Shown one piece after another: positions 25,215 through 33,981 of a stretch of 64,000 nt of DNA. Positions within the stretch are counted from its first letter, which is position 1. Every line of letters begins with the position of its first letter. The position numbers and the translations under genes were made by a program. Source of the stretch: Streptomyces lydicus. Lineage in GTDB: Bacteria; Actinomycetota; Actinomycetes; Streptomycetales; Streptomycetaceae. The notes beneath the pieces were generated by a model. It did no database searches and was not told the origin of the DNA. It worked only from the letters and a program-made list of their open reading frames with translations. The DNA is taken from assembly GCF_004125265.1 (NCBI RefSeq), contig NZ_RDTE01000003.1, positions 558,001-622,000 of the forward strand, written 5' to 3'.

Positions 25215-25433
25215 ATGGCCCAGACCATCGCACCCCCGGCCACCGGCGCCGTCACCCCGGCCCCGCTCCCCCTCAAAGCCATCGCCCCCTGGGCGCTGTT
25301 CTTCGGCGTCCTGATGCTCGTTCTGCTGTACTTCATCGGCGCGGAGCAGGGCGCCACCTCCGTGCTCTCCGGCACGGAGGTCCACGAGTGGGTCCACGAC
25401 GGGCGCCACCTCCTCGGCTTCCCCTGCCACTGA
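25215..25433 (+). CDS. cbtB: cobalt transporter subunit CbtB
   Basis: A 72-residue protein with one membrane helix (residues about 28-45, WALFFGVLMLVLLYFIGAEQ) and a histidine-rich end (EVHEWVHDGRHLLGFPCH) typical of CbtB. AGGAGG at 25201-25206 is the ribosome site. It pairs with CbtA 15 bp downstream in a proposed cobalt uptake system. The riboswitch just upstream supports the call. Confidence 0.92.
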   Translation: MAQTIAPPATGAVTPAPLPLKAIAPWALFFGVLMLVLLYFIGAEQGATSVLSGTEVHEWVHDGRHLLGFPCH

Positions 25434-25448
25434 TCGGACGGCGCCTCC

Positions 25449-26198
25449 ATGAACTCCGTCACCATCAGAAACCTCCTGGTGCGCGGGATGCTCGCCGGTC
25501 TGGCCGCCGGTGTCCTGGCCCTCGTCGTCGCCTATCTGCTGGGTGAACCGCAGGTGGACGCGGCCATCGCGTTCGAGGAAGCACACAGCCACGAGCACGA
25601 GATGGAGGTCGTCAGCCGCGGTCTGCAGTCCACGGCGGGCCTGGCCACCGGCGTGCTCGTCTACGGCGTGGCGCTGGGCGGTATCGCCGCCCTCGCCTTC
25701 TGCTTCGCCCTCGGGCGGATCGGCAGGTTCGGTGCCCGCGCCACGGCAGCGCTGCTCTCCGGCGCGGCGCTGCTGGCCGTCTACCTCGTACCGTTCCTGA
25801 AGTACCCGGCCAACCCGCCGTCCGTCGGTGACCCCGACACGATCGGCAAACGCACCGCCCTGTATTTCCTGATGATGCTGCTCGGCATCCTGCTGGCCGT
25901 CGCCGCCACGATCCTCGGCCGGCGGCTGGCTCCGAAGCTGGGCAACTGGTACGCCGCGGTCGCGGCCGGCGCCGCGTTCGTGGTCGCCATCGGCCTCGCC
26001 TATGCGTTCCTGCCGGCCGTCAACGAGGTGCCGCACGACTTCTCGGCCACGCTGCTCTGGCAGTTCCGGCTGTCGGCGATCGCCATTCAACTGGTGCTGT
26101 GGACCGCCTTCGGGCTGTTCTTCGGCCACCTCGCGGAGCGGGTCGTGCCGACCCGCTCCCAGGCCACCGCGGCCGAGGCGGCGCCCGCCGTCTCCTGA
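25449..26198 (+). CDS. cbtA: cobalt transporter subunit CbtA
   Basis: A 249-residue membrane protein with five or six hydrophobic segments, including VRGMLAGLAAGVLALVVAYL near the start. The loop EAHSHEHEMEVVSRGLQS (about 42-59) has three histidines and could bind metal. Members of this family are predicted cobalt permeases found with cbtB under cobalamin riboswitches, as here. The end is followed by a short spacer and the convergent GTP cyclohydrolase II gene. Confidence 0.92.
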   Translation: MNSVTIRNLLVRGMLAGLAAGVLALVVAYLLGEPQVDAAIAFEEAHSHEHEMEVVSRGLQSTAGLATGVLVYGVALGGIAALAFCFALGRIGRFGARATAALLSGAALLAVYLVPFLKYPANPPSVGDPDTIGKRTALYFLMMLLGILLAVAATILGRRLAPKLGNWYAAVAAGAAFVVAIGLAYAFLPAVNEVPHDFSATLLWQFRLSAIAIQLVLWTAFGLFFGHLAERVVPTRSQATAAEAAPAVS

Positions 26199-26331
26199 TC
26201 CGGCCTCATCGGGAAGGGCCCGCGACGTCCGGCGTCGCGGGCTCTTTCCCGTGGTGCGGGTCTGCGGGTTCCCGTGGTGCGGGGCGTGCCGTCAGGTGGC
26301 CGCGCGCACGGGACGGACGGGTCCCGCCTCG

Positions 26332-27015
26332 TCAGGACAGGCCGGGGATGCCGTCCAGATGCGGCAGGTCGTGGTCCAGGCGCTCCCGTTTGGCGCGGAG
26401 GTAGCGGATGTTCTCCGCACGGGGCGTCATCAGCAGCGGGACCTGTTCGGCGACGGCGATGCCGTGCCGCAGCAGCGCCTCGCGCTTGCGCGGGTTGTTC
26501 GACAGCAGCCGCACGGACCGGACGCCGAGGTCCAGCAGCATCTCGGCCGCGACGCCGTAGTCACGGGCATCGACGGGAAGTCCGAGCGCGATGTTCGCCT
26601 CGACCGTGTCCAGCCCGCCCTCCTGCAGCTTCATCGCCCGCAGCTTGGCCAGCAGGCCGATCCCCCGGCCCTCATGGCCCTGGAGATAGACCAGAATGCC
26701 GCGCCCTTCCGCCACGATCGCCCGCATCGCGGCGTCCAATTGGTCGCCGCATTCACAGTGGCTGGAGGAGAAGACATCACCGGTGAGGCATTCCGAATGC
26801 ACCCGGGTCAGCACCGGATCTCCCCCGGCATCACCGTGGACCAGAGCTACTTGCTCGATCCCGCTACGGCGGTCCAGATAGCCGACGGCGAGGAATTCAC
26901 CATATGTGGTGGGCAGCCTGGCCGTCACCACCTGTTCCACATCGGGTTTGCGGCCGAGGGCATCATCGATTGCGACACGGAGGTCGGGGCGGGCATCGTC
27001 GTCGGCGTGCATCAT
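26332..27015 (-). CDS. GTP cyclohydrolase II homologue with the FAPy-type switch residue
   Basis: A 227-residue protein with all GCH II metal and substrate motifs: RVHSECLTGDVFSSSHCECG (zinc Cys at about 76, 87 and 89), then YLQGHEGRGIGL and VRLLSNNPRKREALL. The residue aligned with E. coli RibA Tyr105 is Met128 here (KLRAMKLQEGG). In the studied S. coelicolor paralogue SCO6655 a Met at this place makes the enzyme stop at the 5-formylamino pyrimidine (FAPy) instead of going on to the deformylated riboflavin precursor. This gene is thus probably not for housekeeping riboflavin synthesis. It is divergent from the creatininase-family gene. Confidence 0.88.
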   Translation of the reverse strand: MMHADDDARPDLRVAIDDALGRKPDVEQVVTARLPTTYGEFLAVGYLDRRSGIEQVALVHGDAGGDPVLTRVHSECLTGDVFSSSHCECGDQLDAAMRAIVAEGRGILVYLQGHEGRGIGLLAKLRAMKLQEGGLDTVEANIALGLPVDARDYGVAAEMLLDLGVRSVRLLSNNPRKREALLRHGIAVAEQVPLLMTPRAENIRYLRAKRERLDHDLPHLDGIPGLS

Positions 27016-27089
27016 GGCGCGATCGTACCCGCGGCGGGAATGGATCGCCGGTAGTCACTCAGAACACAACAAGTATGCTGCGAGAACCA

Positions 27090-27104
27090 TGACTCGGTGA
27101 GTCA
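27090..27104. promoter_or_regulatory. inverted repeat in the divergent promoter of the FAPy module
   Basis: TGACTC at 27090-27095 and GAGTCA at 27099-27104 form a perfect inverted repeat with a 3-bp centre, 24 bp before the creatininase-like start. A related half site (AGTCACTCAG) lies about 35 bp upstream. It is a candidate operator for the divergent gene pair. Confidence 0.45.
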
Positions 27105-27127
27105 GCGACGAAAGGCCGCAGCACACG

Positions 27128-27883
27128 ATGACCCCTTCGGGACACCCGACTCCGGCGCCCGGCCTGTTGCCGGCGGACACCACACAGGACGTACGGACAC
27201 GGCGGCCGACGATGGCCGTACTGCCCATCGGCAGCTTCGAACAGCACGGCGAACACCTGCCGTTGACCACCGATACCGTCATCGCCTGCACCATCGCCAG
27301 GGAGGTGGCCGCCGGCCGTCCCGTGCAGCTGCTGCCGCCGCTGACCGTGTCCTGTTCCCACGAACACGCCGCCTGGCCGGGGACGGTGAGCATTTCGGCG
27401 CGCACCCTGCATGCGGTGGTCACGGACATCGCTGATTCGCTCCGCACGTCCGGTATCGGCACGTTGATTCTGGTGAACGGGCACGGTGGGAATTACGTGC
27501 TGCGCAATGTCGTTCAGGAATCCGCGGGGAGCGGCATGCGGATGGCGCTCTTCCCGGGATCGGCCGACTGGGACGCCGCTCGCACCCGGGCCGGGGTGCA
27601 GACGTCCGGGCACACCGATATGCATGCCGGGGAGGCCGAGACGTCCATTCTGCTGTATGCCCATCCCGAATTGGTCAAGGAAGGCTACGAATCGGCGGAT
27701 TGCGTCGCCGATGACCGGAAGCACCTGCTCACGCTCGGCATGTCGGCGTATACCGAATCCGGGGTGATCGGGCGTCCGTCGCTGGCCTCCGCCCGCAAGG
27801 GGCGGGAATTGCTGGCCGGCCTGGTCGAGGCATTCGACGAATATGCCGCGCTGTTCGGCGCAGGAACGGAAGGCCATGGCTGA
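27128..27883 (+). CDS. creatininase-family amidohydrolase, probable FAPy deformylase
   Basis: A 251-residue member of the creatinine amidohydrolase family with LPIGSFEQHGEHLPLTTDT at about 32-50 (metal-binding Glu, His, Asp), TLILVNGHGGN at about 117-127 and DMHAGEAETS at about 163-172. The archaeal enzyme ArfB, which removes the formyl group from FAPy in riboflavin/F420 synthesis, belongs to this family. The neighbouring GCH II homologue is predicted to make FAPy, so deformylation is the best supported role. Substrate use is inferred. The end overlaps the next gene by 8 nt. Confidence 0.82.
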   Translation: MTPSGHPTPAPGLLPADTTQDVRTRRPTMAVLPIGSFEQHGEHLPLTTDTVIACTIAREVAAGRPVQLLPPLTVSCSHEHAAWPGTVSISARTLHAVVTDIADSLRTSGIGTLILVNGHGGNYVLRNVVQESAGSGMRMALFPGSADWDAARTRAGVQTSGHTDMHAGEAETSILLYAHPELVKEGYESADCVADDRKHLLTLGMSAYTESGVIGRPSLASARKGRELLAGLVEAFDEYAALFGAGTEGHG

Positions 27884-28799
27884 GGTGCTCGACGCGGCGG
27901 CCGCCTGGGAGCGGCTGCGGGCGATCCGTACCGCAAATGCGGCGCGGGCCGCCGGATGGGTGACGGACGGGGACGGCGGGCCGCGCTGGGACCGGCCCGC
28001 CACGCCCGAAGCGGTGGAACTCGCCACGCGCTATCTGCCGCTGTGCCTGGCCGGGCCCCACGTCGCGTTCGCCCAGCTCGGGCAGAGCCTGGACGGCTTC
28101 ATCGCGACCCGTACCGGCGACGCGGACTATGTCACCGGACCGGAGGACCGCTGTCATCTGCACCGGCTGCGCGCGCTGGCCGATGCGGTGGTGGTCGGGG
28201 CCGGCACCGCGGTGGCGGACGATCCGCGGCTGACCGTACGCGCCTGCACCGGGGACAATCCGGTGCGGGTGGTGCTCGATCCGCGGGGGCGGGTGCCGCT
28301 GCACAGCGGGGTGTTCACCGACGGCGCCGCGCCGACGCTGTGGGTGGTGGGCCCCGAGGTCACCGCCGTGCCCCGCGGCACCGGCGTAGAGGTGCTGGTC
28401 CTGCCGGACGCGGACGCGTTCGCCCCGCGGCGCGTGCTGTCGGCGCTGGCGCGGCGTGGTCTGGGCCGGGTGCTGATCGAGGGGGGCGGTGTCACCGTGT
28501 CGCGTTTCCTGCAGGAGCGGGCGCTGCACCGGCTGTACGTCACCGTCGCACCGGTTCTGCTCGGCGACGGCGTGCCCGGTCTGCGGTTTCCCGGTACCCC
28601 GGTGATGCGGGAGGCGCTACGCCCGCCGCTGCGACGCGCCCTGCTCGGCGAGGACACGCTCTTCGAACTCGAACTGCGGGCATTCGGCACGCCGTCCGGC
28701 GGACCGGCGGACGAGCAGCACTCCGGCGCCCGGGAGGCTCGCGACGAAGGCGAGCACGCCGTAGATCACGGCGCTGGTGAGCCCCTGCGCCGCGCCTAG
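27876..28799 (+). CDS. RibD C-terminal (reductase) family protein
   Basis: A 307-residue protein with the RibD reductase fold: VAFAQLGQSLDGFIATRTGD at about 65-84, LRALADAVVVGAGTAVADDP, then RVLIEGGGVTVSRFLQE and LYVTVAPVLLGDG. Residues 1-60 are an extra N-terminal part and the deaminase domain is absent. It should reduce the ribosyl group of a diaminopyrimidine with NADPH, as in riboflavin synthesis. ATG 27876 overlaps the previous gene. The last 60 or so residues lie antisense to the UPF0104 gene and look unlike the family (AREARDEGEHAVDHG). Confidence 0.85.
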   Translation: MAEVLDAAAAWERLRAIRTANAARAAGWVTDGDGGPRWDRPATPEAVELATRYLPLCLAGPHVAFAQLGQSLDGFIATRTGDADYVTGPEDRCHLHRLRALADAVVVGAGTAVADDPRLTVRACTGDNPVRVVLDPRGRVPLHSGVFTDGAAPTLWVVGPEVTAVPRGTGVEVLVLPDADAFAPRRVLSALARRGLGRVLIEGGGVTVSRFLQERALHRLYVTVAPVLLGDGVPGLRFPGTPVMREALRPPLRRALLGEDTLFELELRAFGTPSGGPADEQHSGAREARDEGEHAVDHGAGEPLRRA

Positions 28800-29624
28800 C
28801 CCGGCGGCGCCGAACGCCCAGGCGGCGGCGCCCTCGCGCGGGCCCCAGCCGCCGACGTTCAGCGGCAGCGCCATCGCGAGCAGCGCCAGCACCACGAGCG
28901 GCACCAGTTCGGCCGTCGGTGCGTCGGCACCCGCGACCCGGGCGGCCAGCACGAACATCCCGAGGTAGCCCGCCAGGACCGCCACGGAGGAGAGCAGGAC
29001 GCCGGGCCAGACGCCGCGGGCGAGCAGGCCCTGACGCGCTTCGGTCAGCACGGTGCGCAGGGCGCGTTCGGCGCGCGAGGCGCCCCGTCGCCGGCGCAGC
29101 GCAGCGGCGGCCGCCACCAGCAGCACGCCCCCCGCCGCCGCGGTCAGTGCGACGGCGGGCGAGGTGAGGAAGCGAGTGACCGGCGCCAGTACGGGCGAGG
29201 GCCTCACGAGCAGCACCACCGCCCCGGCGACCAGCAGCACGACCTGGCCCGCGGTGCGTTCCAGGACCACCGCCCGCACGCCCCGGCCGAGGTCACCGGA
29301 GTGCCGGCCGTGGCGTACGGCGCGGTGCACATCGCCCAGGACGCCGCCGGGCAGCGCCGCATTCAGGAACAGCGCCCGGTAGTAGTCCGCGACGGCGCCG
29401 CCCAGCGGCAGCCGCAGGCCGAGGCCGCGGGCCACCAGGCACCACCGCCAGGCGCTGAACACCGTGGTGAGCAGCCCGATGGCGAGGGCGGCCAGCAGCG
29501 TGGCGGCGTCGATCCTGCGCAGTCCGTCCAGGAAGGCGCCGGAGCCCAGGTGCCACACCAGCGCCACCAGGATGCCCAGTCCCGCGAGCAGCCTGAGCCA
29601 CGCCGCCCAGCGGGAGCGGTTCAT
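28617..29624 (-). CDS. UPF0104/lysylphosphatidylglycerol-synthase-type membrane protein
   Basis: A 335-residue protein with about eight membrane helices. Family motifs are WRWCLVARGLGLRLPLGGAV, the YYRALFLNAALPGGVLGDV segment and the late LPLNVGGWGPREGAAAW. Relatives (YbhN/AglD2-like) move or modify lipid-linked molecules; the aminoacyl-transferase domain is absent. The start overlaps the methyltransferase stop (ATGA), so it is last of a coupled run of four. The C-terminal 60 residues overlap the opposing reductase gene by 183 bp. Confidence 0.82.
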   Translation of the reverse strand: MNRSRWAAWLRLLAGLGILVALVWHLGSGAFLDGLRRIDAATLLAALAIGLLTTVFSAWRWCLVARGLGLRLPLGGAVADYYRALFLNAALPGGVLGDVHRAVRHGRHSGDLGRGVRAVVLERTAGQVVLLVAGAVVLLVRPSPVLAPVTRFLTSPAVALTAAAGGVLLVAAAAALRRRRGASRAERALRTVLTEARQGLLARGVWPGVLLSSVAVLAGYLGMFVLAARVAGADAPTAELVPLVVLALLAMALPLNVGGWGPREGAAAWAFGAAGLGAAQGLTSAVIYGVLAFVASLPGAGVLLVRRSAGRRAECPQFEFEERVLAEQGASQRRA

Positions 29625-30502
29625 CCCGCGCTCCCGGCACCAGCGGGTCCGGGCAGCGCCAGCAGATCCGTGTGGTGCACCACGGCGGACAGTTCCCCCG
29701 CCGCGCACTCCTCCAGTCGCCGGCGCAGATAGGCCACCGCCTCAGGGGCCAGCTCCGGCCGCTGGGCGTGCGCCGCGCCGACCCAGCCGCGCAGCCACTC
29801 CGCGGTCAGCGCGGATTCCGCGCAGCCCAGCCGCCAGGGGCTGGGCCGCACCAGCACGGTCGCGCCGCGGCGCTCGAACGCCGCGACCGCCGCCGCGATC
29901 GCGTCCGGCCCGAGCAGGGCGCGGCCCTGGTCCGTGCGCCGCTGGTGGTCGTTGAAGGCCTCGGCGATCTCGGCGTCGAAGGGATCGGAGGGGGTCAGCT
30001 CGACCCGTCCGGCGACGGAGAGCGCCAGCAGCACCGGGGCGCCCGCGTCCACACAGGCCCCGGCAAGCGCCTCCACTTCCTCGCGGGTGAGCAGATCGAG
30101 CAGCGCGGAGGCGGTCACCAGCGAGGTGCCGGCGAGGTCGTCGGCGGTGAGGTCGGCGAGGTCGCCGCGCCGGGTCGTGGCGTCTACGGGCGTGCCGTCG
30201 GCAGCCGTGACGGGCAACCGCGCACCGGCGTGCGCGAGCAGCAGCGGGTCGAGGTCGTGCAGGATCCAGTGCTGGGGACCGGGCAGCCGGACGGTGAGCC
30301 AGCGTCCCATCGAGCCGGTGCCACAGCCGAGATCGCGGATCACCAGTCCACCGGTGCTCCCGGGCGGGCCGTCGGGTGCCGGCCGCGCGGACATCCACTC
30401 CATCAGTGGCTGCAGCAGCTCGGGGGCGCGGGCGGCGGCATCGGCGCGCTCGCGCAACTCCAGCCACCGCGGGGCGAATCGGGGCCTCTCGGACACATTC
30501 AC
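29621..30502 (-). CDS. class I SAM-dependent methyltransferase
   Basis: A 293-residue methyltransferase. Motif I is VIRDLGCGTGSMGRWL at about 53-68, the acidic end of strand 2 is WILHDLDPLLLAHAG, and strand 4 is DLAGTSLVTASALLDLLT. GTG 30502 overlaps the stop of the glycosyltransferase (GTGA). The substrate is not identifiable from sequence. The setting suggests methylation of the module's product or a lipid carrier. Confidence 0.85.
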   Translation of the reverse strand: MNVSERPRFAPRWLELRERADAAARAPELLQPLMEWMSARPAPDGPPGSTGGLVIRDLGCGTGSMGRWLTVRLPGPQHWILHDLDPLLLAHAGARLPVTAADGTPVDATTRRGDLADLTADDLAGTSLVTASALLDLLTREEVEALAGACVDAGAPVLLALSVAGRVELTPSDPFDAEIAEAFNDHQRRTDQGRALLGPDAIAAAVAAFERRGATVLVRPSPWRLGCAESALTAEWLRGWVGAAHAQRPELAPEAVAYLRRRLEECAAGELSAVVHHTDLLALPGPAGAGSAG

Positions 30503-31620
30503 CGTATGCTCCGGATCTCGTCCCGAAGCATTTCCAGCGCTCCGGCCAGACTGTGCGACGTCATCTCCCACCCCTCCAGCATGGCACGACGTCCGCGTGC
30601 CGCGGTCTTCAACCGATCACGCAGCTTTGGATCGCCCAGCCAGTCACGCAGCGCCCCGGCAACGGCCGCGGGCCGGCCTGCCGGTACGAGCAGACCGGGC
30701 ACACTGCCGTCGGGCGCCCGCCCGACCGCTTCCGGTACGCCGTCAACCTCCGTCGCCAGCACCGGAATCCCCCGGGCCAGCGCCTCGGTGACGACCATGC
30801 CGTAGGTCTCCGCGTACGAGGTGAGGACCAGCAGGTCGGCCGCGGCATAGCGGGCCTCCAGGTCGGCGCCCGCCTGCGGCCCGGTGAGGGCGATCCGGTC
30901 GTCGAGGCCGGACTCCGTGACCCGGCGCCGCAGTTGGGCGACGTAGCCGGGGTCCCGGTCGAGCCCTCCGACGACGGCGCAACGCCAGGGCGGCTCGGTG
31001 ACGGTGGCAAGGGCCTCCACCAGGAGGTGCTGCCCCTTGCGCGGGGTGACCGCGGCGACGCACAGCAGCCCGGTGCCGCCGTCGGTGCCCGGCGCGAGGG
31101 GCGCGGCATCGGCTCCTGGCCTGGCGACCCGGACCCGCGCCGGCAGCAGCCCGTGGTGAGCGACGAGCTTGCGGGCCGCCCACTCGCTGGTGGCCACGAC
31201 GGCCCCGACGGCGTGCAGGGTGCGGCGTTCGAGGGCGTCCAGCTCCGCCGCCACCACGGGGTCGAGTCCGGTCTCGTCGGCCAGCGGCAGATGGACCAGT
31301 ACGGCGAGCCGCAGCCGTCCCGCCTCGGGTTCCAGGATCTCGGGAACGCCACAGGCGACCAGGCCGTCGAGGAGGACCACCGCACCGTCCGGCAGCGCCG
31401 CCAGGTACCGCACCAGCCCCGCGCGGGCGGCGGCGTCCGGCTGCGGCCAGCCGCCGGGCGCCGCGTACGGGCGCACCTGCCAGCCCGCCGCCGGGAGGTC
31501 GCGGCACACCCGGCGGTCGTAGGTGTTGCCGCCGCTGGGCACCGCCGGATCGTCGACGTCACCGGGGAGGACGAAGTGCACCACCCGCTCCGCCTCCGCG
31601 GTGGCGCCGGCCGGGGTCAC
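30499..31620 (-). CDS. family 4 (GT-B) glycosyltransferase
   Basis: A 373-residue retaining-type GT-B enzyme. The N-terminal acceptor domain starts [20 protein letters not shown]. The donor domain has [20 protein letters not shown] and the GT4 signature [20 protein letters not shown] with the two catalytic-site glutamates. GTG 31620 overlaps the PTPS-like stop. The sugar donor is unknown. It would transfer a sugar to the module's product or to a lipid-linked intermediate. Confidence 0.88.
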   Translation of the reverse strand: MTPAGATAEAERVVHFVLPGDVDDPAVPSGGNTYDRRVCRDLPAAGWQVRPYAAPGGWPQPDAAARAGLVRYLAALPDGAVVLLDGLVACGVPEILEPEAGRLRLAVLVHLPLADETGLDPVVAAELDALERRTLHAVGAVVATSEWAARKLVAHHGLLPARVRVARPGADAAPLAPGTDGGTGLLCVAAVTPRKGQHLLVEALATVTEPPWRCAVVGGLDRDPGYVAQLRRRVTESGLDDRIALTGPQAGADLEARYAAADLLVLTSYAETYGMVVTEALARGIPVLATEVDGVPEAVGRAPDGSVPGLLVPAGRPAAVAGALRDWLGDPKLRDRLKTAARGRRAMLEGWEMTSHSLAGALEMLRDEIRSIR

Positions 31621-32015
31621 AGGGTGCGCTCGTAGGTCGCCCAGGCGATGTGCGACTCGTGCAGGGTGACCGACAGCCCCGCCAGTTCGCGGGCGCCCGC
31701 GCCGAAGTTGCCGGCCTCGATGCGGTCGGCGAGCCGGTCGGCGATGACCTTGGCCAGGGCCTCCGTCGAGGTGTTGATGCCGGCGAAGGCGGGCTCGTCG
31801 TCGAGGTTGCGGTAGTTCAGCTCACCGATCACGGCGCCGAGTTCCTGGGTGGCCAGGCCGATGTCGACCACGATGTTGTCGGCGTCGAGCTCGGCGCGGC
31901 GGAAGGTGGCGTCCACGATGAAGGTCGCGCCGTGCAGACGCTGCGCGGGGCCGAAGACCGCGCCACGGAAGCTGTGGGCGACCATGAGGTGATCGCGGAC
32001 GGTGATGCTGAACAA
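31617..32015 (-). CDS. 6-pyruvoyl-tetrahydropterin-synthase-fold protein with lost catalytic residues
   Basis: A 132-residue PTPS/QueD-fold protein: [20 protein letters not shown] at the start, [16 protein letters not shown] in the middle and [12 protein letters not shown] at the end. In QueD the zinc is held by three histidines and the active site uses a Cys and an Asp-His pair. Here His14 and His28 remain but the third ligand is Ala30 (LHGATF instead of LHGHxF), the Cys position is Ala24, and the Asp-His pair reads Asn-Tyr (LNYRN). The glutamate near the C-terminus is kept. It probably binds a pteridine or pyrimidine but does different or no chemistry. Confidence 0.82.
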   Translation of the reverse strand: MFSITVRDHLMVAHSFRGAVFGPAQRLHGATFIVDATFRRAELDADNIVVDIGLATQELGAVIGELNYRNLDDEPAFAGINTSTEALAKVIADRLADRIEAGNFGAGARELAGLSVTLHESHIAWATYERTL

Positions 32016-32093
32016 GGCCGTTCCTCCGGTGTGATGTCGGTCTCAGTGAGGTGTCGTCGGGAAGCGGATGCCGGGCGGTTTCCGGGGCGGTTG

Positions 32094-33077
32094 TCAGCCG
32101 TCCGCCGGCCCGTACCGGATGAGGTGGCAGAGCGCCGGGAGGTCGCCGGAGGCGAGTTTGGGCAGCACCTGCGGCAGGTCCTCGAAGGCCGACTCACCGG
32201 TGATCAGCGCATCGAAGGCGGGGTCGGCGAGCAGGTCGAGGGCGAGCGCGAGGCGGTCGGCGAAGGTGCGGCGGGGCCGGGCCGGGGAGACCGTGCCCAC
32301 CTGGCTGCTGCGGACCACCAGCCTGCGGGAGTGGAAGGCCTCCCCCAGCGGCAGGCTGACCTGCCGGTCTCCGTACCAGCTCAGCTCGATCACGGTGCCT
32401 TCCGGCGCGAGCAGTTCAAGCGAGCGGGCCAGCCCCTGCTCGGTGGCGCTGGCGTGTACGACCAGGTCACAGTCGCCCAGCGCGTCCGCGGGCAGCGCGA
32501 AGTCCACCCCCAGCGCGTGGGCGGTGGCGGCGCGCGCGGGGTCGGCGTCGACCAACTGCACCCGGACCCCGGGGAAACGGGCCAGGACCGCGGCGACACT
32601 GCAGCCGACCATGCCCGCGCCGACCACCGCGATCCGGTCGCCGACCAGCGGCGCGGCGTCCCACAGGGCGTTCACCGCGGTCTCCACCGTGCCCGCCAGC
32701 ACGGCCCGCGCGGCGGGGACGGTGTCCGGTACCGGGGTGACGGCGCTCGCCGGGACGACGAAGTGTGTCTGGTGCGGATACAGGCAGAAGACCGTACGGC
32801 GCAGCAGGTCGTGCGGGCCTTCCTCGACGACGCCTACATTGAGGTAGCCGTACTTGACCGGCGCCGGGAAGTCGCCTTCCTGGAACGGCGCCCGCATCAC
32901 GGCGTGCTGGCTCTCGGGGACGCCGCCACGGAAGACCAGGGTCTCCGTTCCACGGCTCACTCCGGAGCAGACCGAGCGCACCAGGACCTCACCGGCGGCG
33001 GGCTCAGGAAGAGCCACCGTCCGGATCTCGCCCTGACCTGGAGTCCTTAGCCAAAAAGCACAAGCGGCACGCGGCAT
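32094..33077 (-). CDS. zinc-binding-type dehydrogenase (MDR family)
   Basis: A 327-residue medium-chain dehydrogenase. The N-terminal domain has VLVRSVCSGVSRGTETLVFR, and the Rossmann motif is IAVVGAGMVGCSVAAVLARF at about 148-167. It shows Cys in SVCSG but lacks the full zinc-ligand set, so the metal site is uncertain. AGGAGG lies just before ATG 33077. It resembles sugar- or bacteriochlorophyllide-dehydrogenase-like MDR proteins more than alcohol dehydrogenases. It is the first gene of the minus-strand run, 78 bp before the PTPS-like gene. Confidence 0.8.
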   Translation of the reverse strand: MPRAACAFWLRTPGQGEIRTVALPEPAAGEVLVRSVCSGVSRGTETLVFRGGVPESQHAVMRAPFQEGDFPAPVKYGYLNVGVVEEGPHDLLRRTVFCLYPHQTHFVVPASAVTPVPDTVPAARAVLAGTVETAVNALWDAAPLVGDRIAVVGAGMVGCSVAAVLARFPGVRVQLVDADPARAATAHALGVDFALPADALGDCDLVVHASATEQGLARSLELLAPEGTVIELSWYGDRQVSLPLGEAFHSRRLVVRSSQVGTVSPARPRRTFADRLALALDLLADPAFDALITGESAFEDLPQVLPKLASGDLPALCHLIRYGPADG

Positions 33078-33186
33078 CGGGATCCTCCTGGACGCTACGG
33101 CAATGGTTCATCGATGCTGGGGATCATGAGGACGCCGTCACCCTACGCGGCGCCCATCGACTCCGCTACACATCCCGGGAGGCAGG

Positions 33187-33981
33187 GTGGCCGTACAAGA
33201 GCTCTACGACACAAGGCCGTTCGGACCGGACATTACGGCCGGTATGGGTGTTCAACTGCTGGTTCTGGAAGTCCTGTGCCGGGTGGGCGGTCTGGGCACC
33301 GTGGGGTGGTTCACGGGGTGCCTGTTCGCCGTGGCCACCTGGGGCGTGCTCACCGTCGCGCTGCGCCGGACGTGGACCACCTCGTTCGGGCCTGCCAACC
33401 GCGTCACACTGGCCCGCACCATTCTCGTCGGCGGGGTGACCGCGCTGGTCGCGGACTCCTTCACCCGGCACACACCGGTCACCGTGCTGATCGTGTTCGC
33501 CGCCGTGGCACTGATCCTGGACGCGGTCGACGGACAGGTGGCCCGGCGCACCGGAACGGCGACGCCACTGGGAGCGCGCTTCGACATGGAGGTCGACGCC
33601 TTCCTGATCCTGGTGCTCTGTATCCATGTCGCGATCCCGCTGGGCACCTGGGTACTGGCCATCGGCCTCATGCGGTACGCCTTCGTCGCGGCGTCCTGGA
33701 TGCTGCCGTGGCTGCGTGGTGACCTGCCGCACAGCATGGCCCGCAAGACCGTGGCGGCGCTGCAGGGTGTCGTGCTGGTCGTGGCCGGCACAGGGATCCT
33801 GCCGCGGGCCTCGGCGGCCTGTGCGGTGGCCGTGGCGCTGGGGCTCCTCGTGTGGTCCTTCGGACGCGATGTGGCGTGGCTGTGGCGGACCGGAGCGGGC
33901 GAGGCATCCGCGGTGGACATCGGCGCCCCTGTTCTCGCCGGCCTCCGCGTCACGTCCCGGCGTGCCGGCCCAGATAGATGA
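33187..33981 (+). CDS. CDP-alcohol phosphatidyltransferase family protein
   Basis: A 264-residue membrane protein with about six helices. The CDP-alcohol motif spans residues about 117-142: D-A-V-D-G-Q-V-A-R, then G, then D-M-E-V-D, so all four metal aspartates are present. These enzymes move a phospho-alcohol from a CDP-linked donor to an alcohol at the membrane. The start is GTG 33187 near GGGAGG; ATG 33244 is a possible shorter start. It is divergent from the MDR gene and points to a lipid product for the module. Confidence 0.87.
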   Translation: MAVQELYDTRPFGPDITAGMGVQLLVLEVLCRVGGLGTVGWFTGCLFAVATWGVLTVALRRTWTTSFGPANRVTLARTILVGGVTALVADSFTRHTPVTVLIVFAAVALILDAVDGQVARRTGTATPLGARFDMEVDAFLILVLCIHVAIPLGTWVLAIGLMRYAFVAASWMLPWLRGDLPHSMARKTVAALQGVVLVVAGTGILPRASAACAVAVALGLLVWSFGRDVAWLWRTGAGEASAVDIGAPVLAGLRVTSRRAGPDR

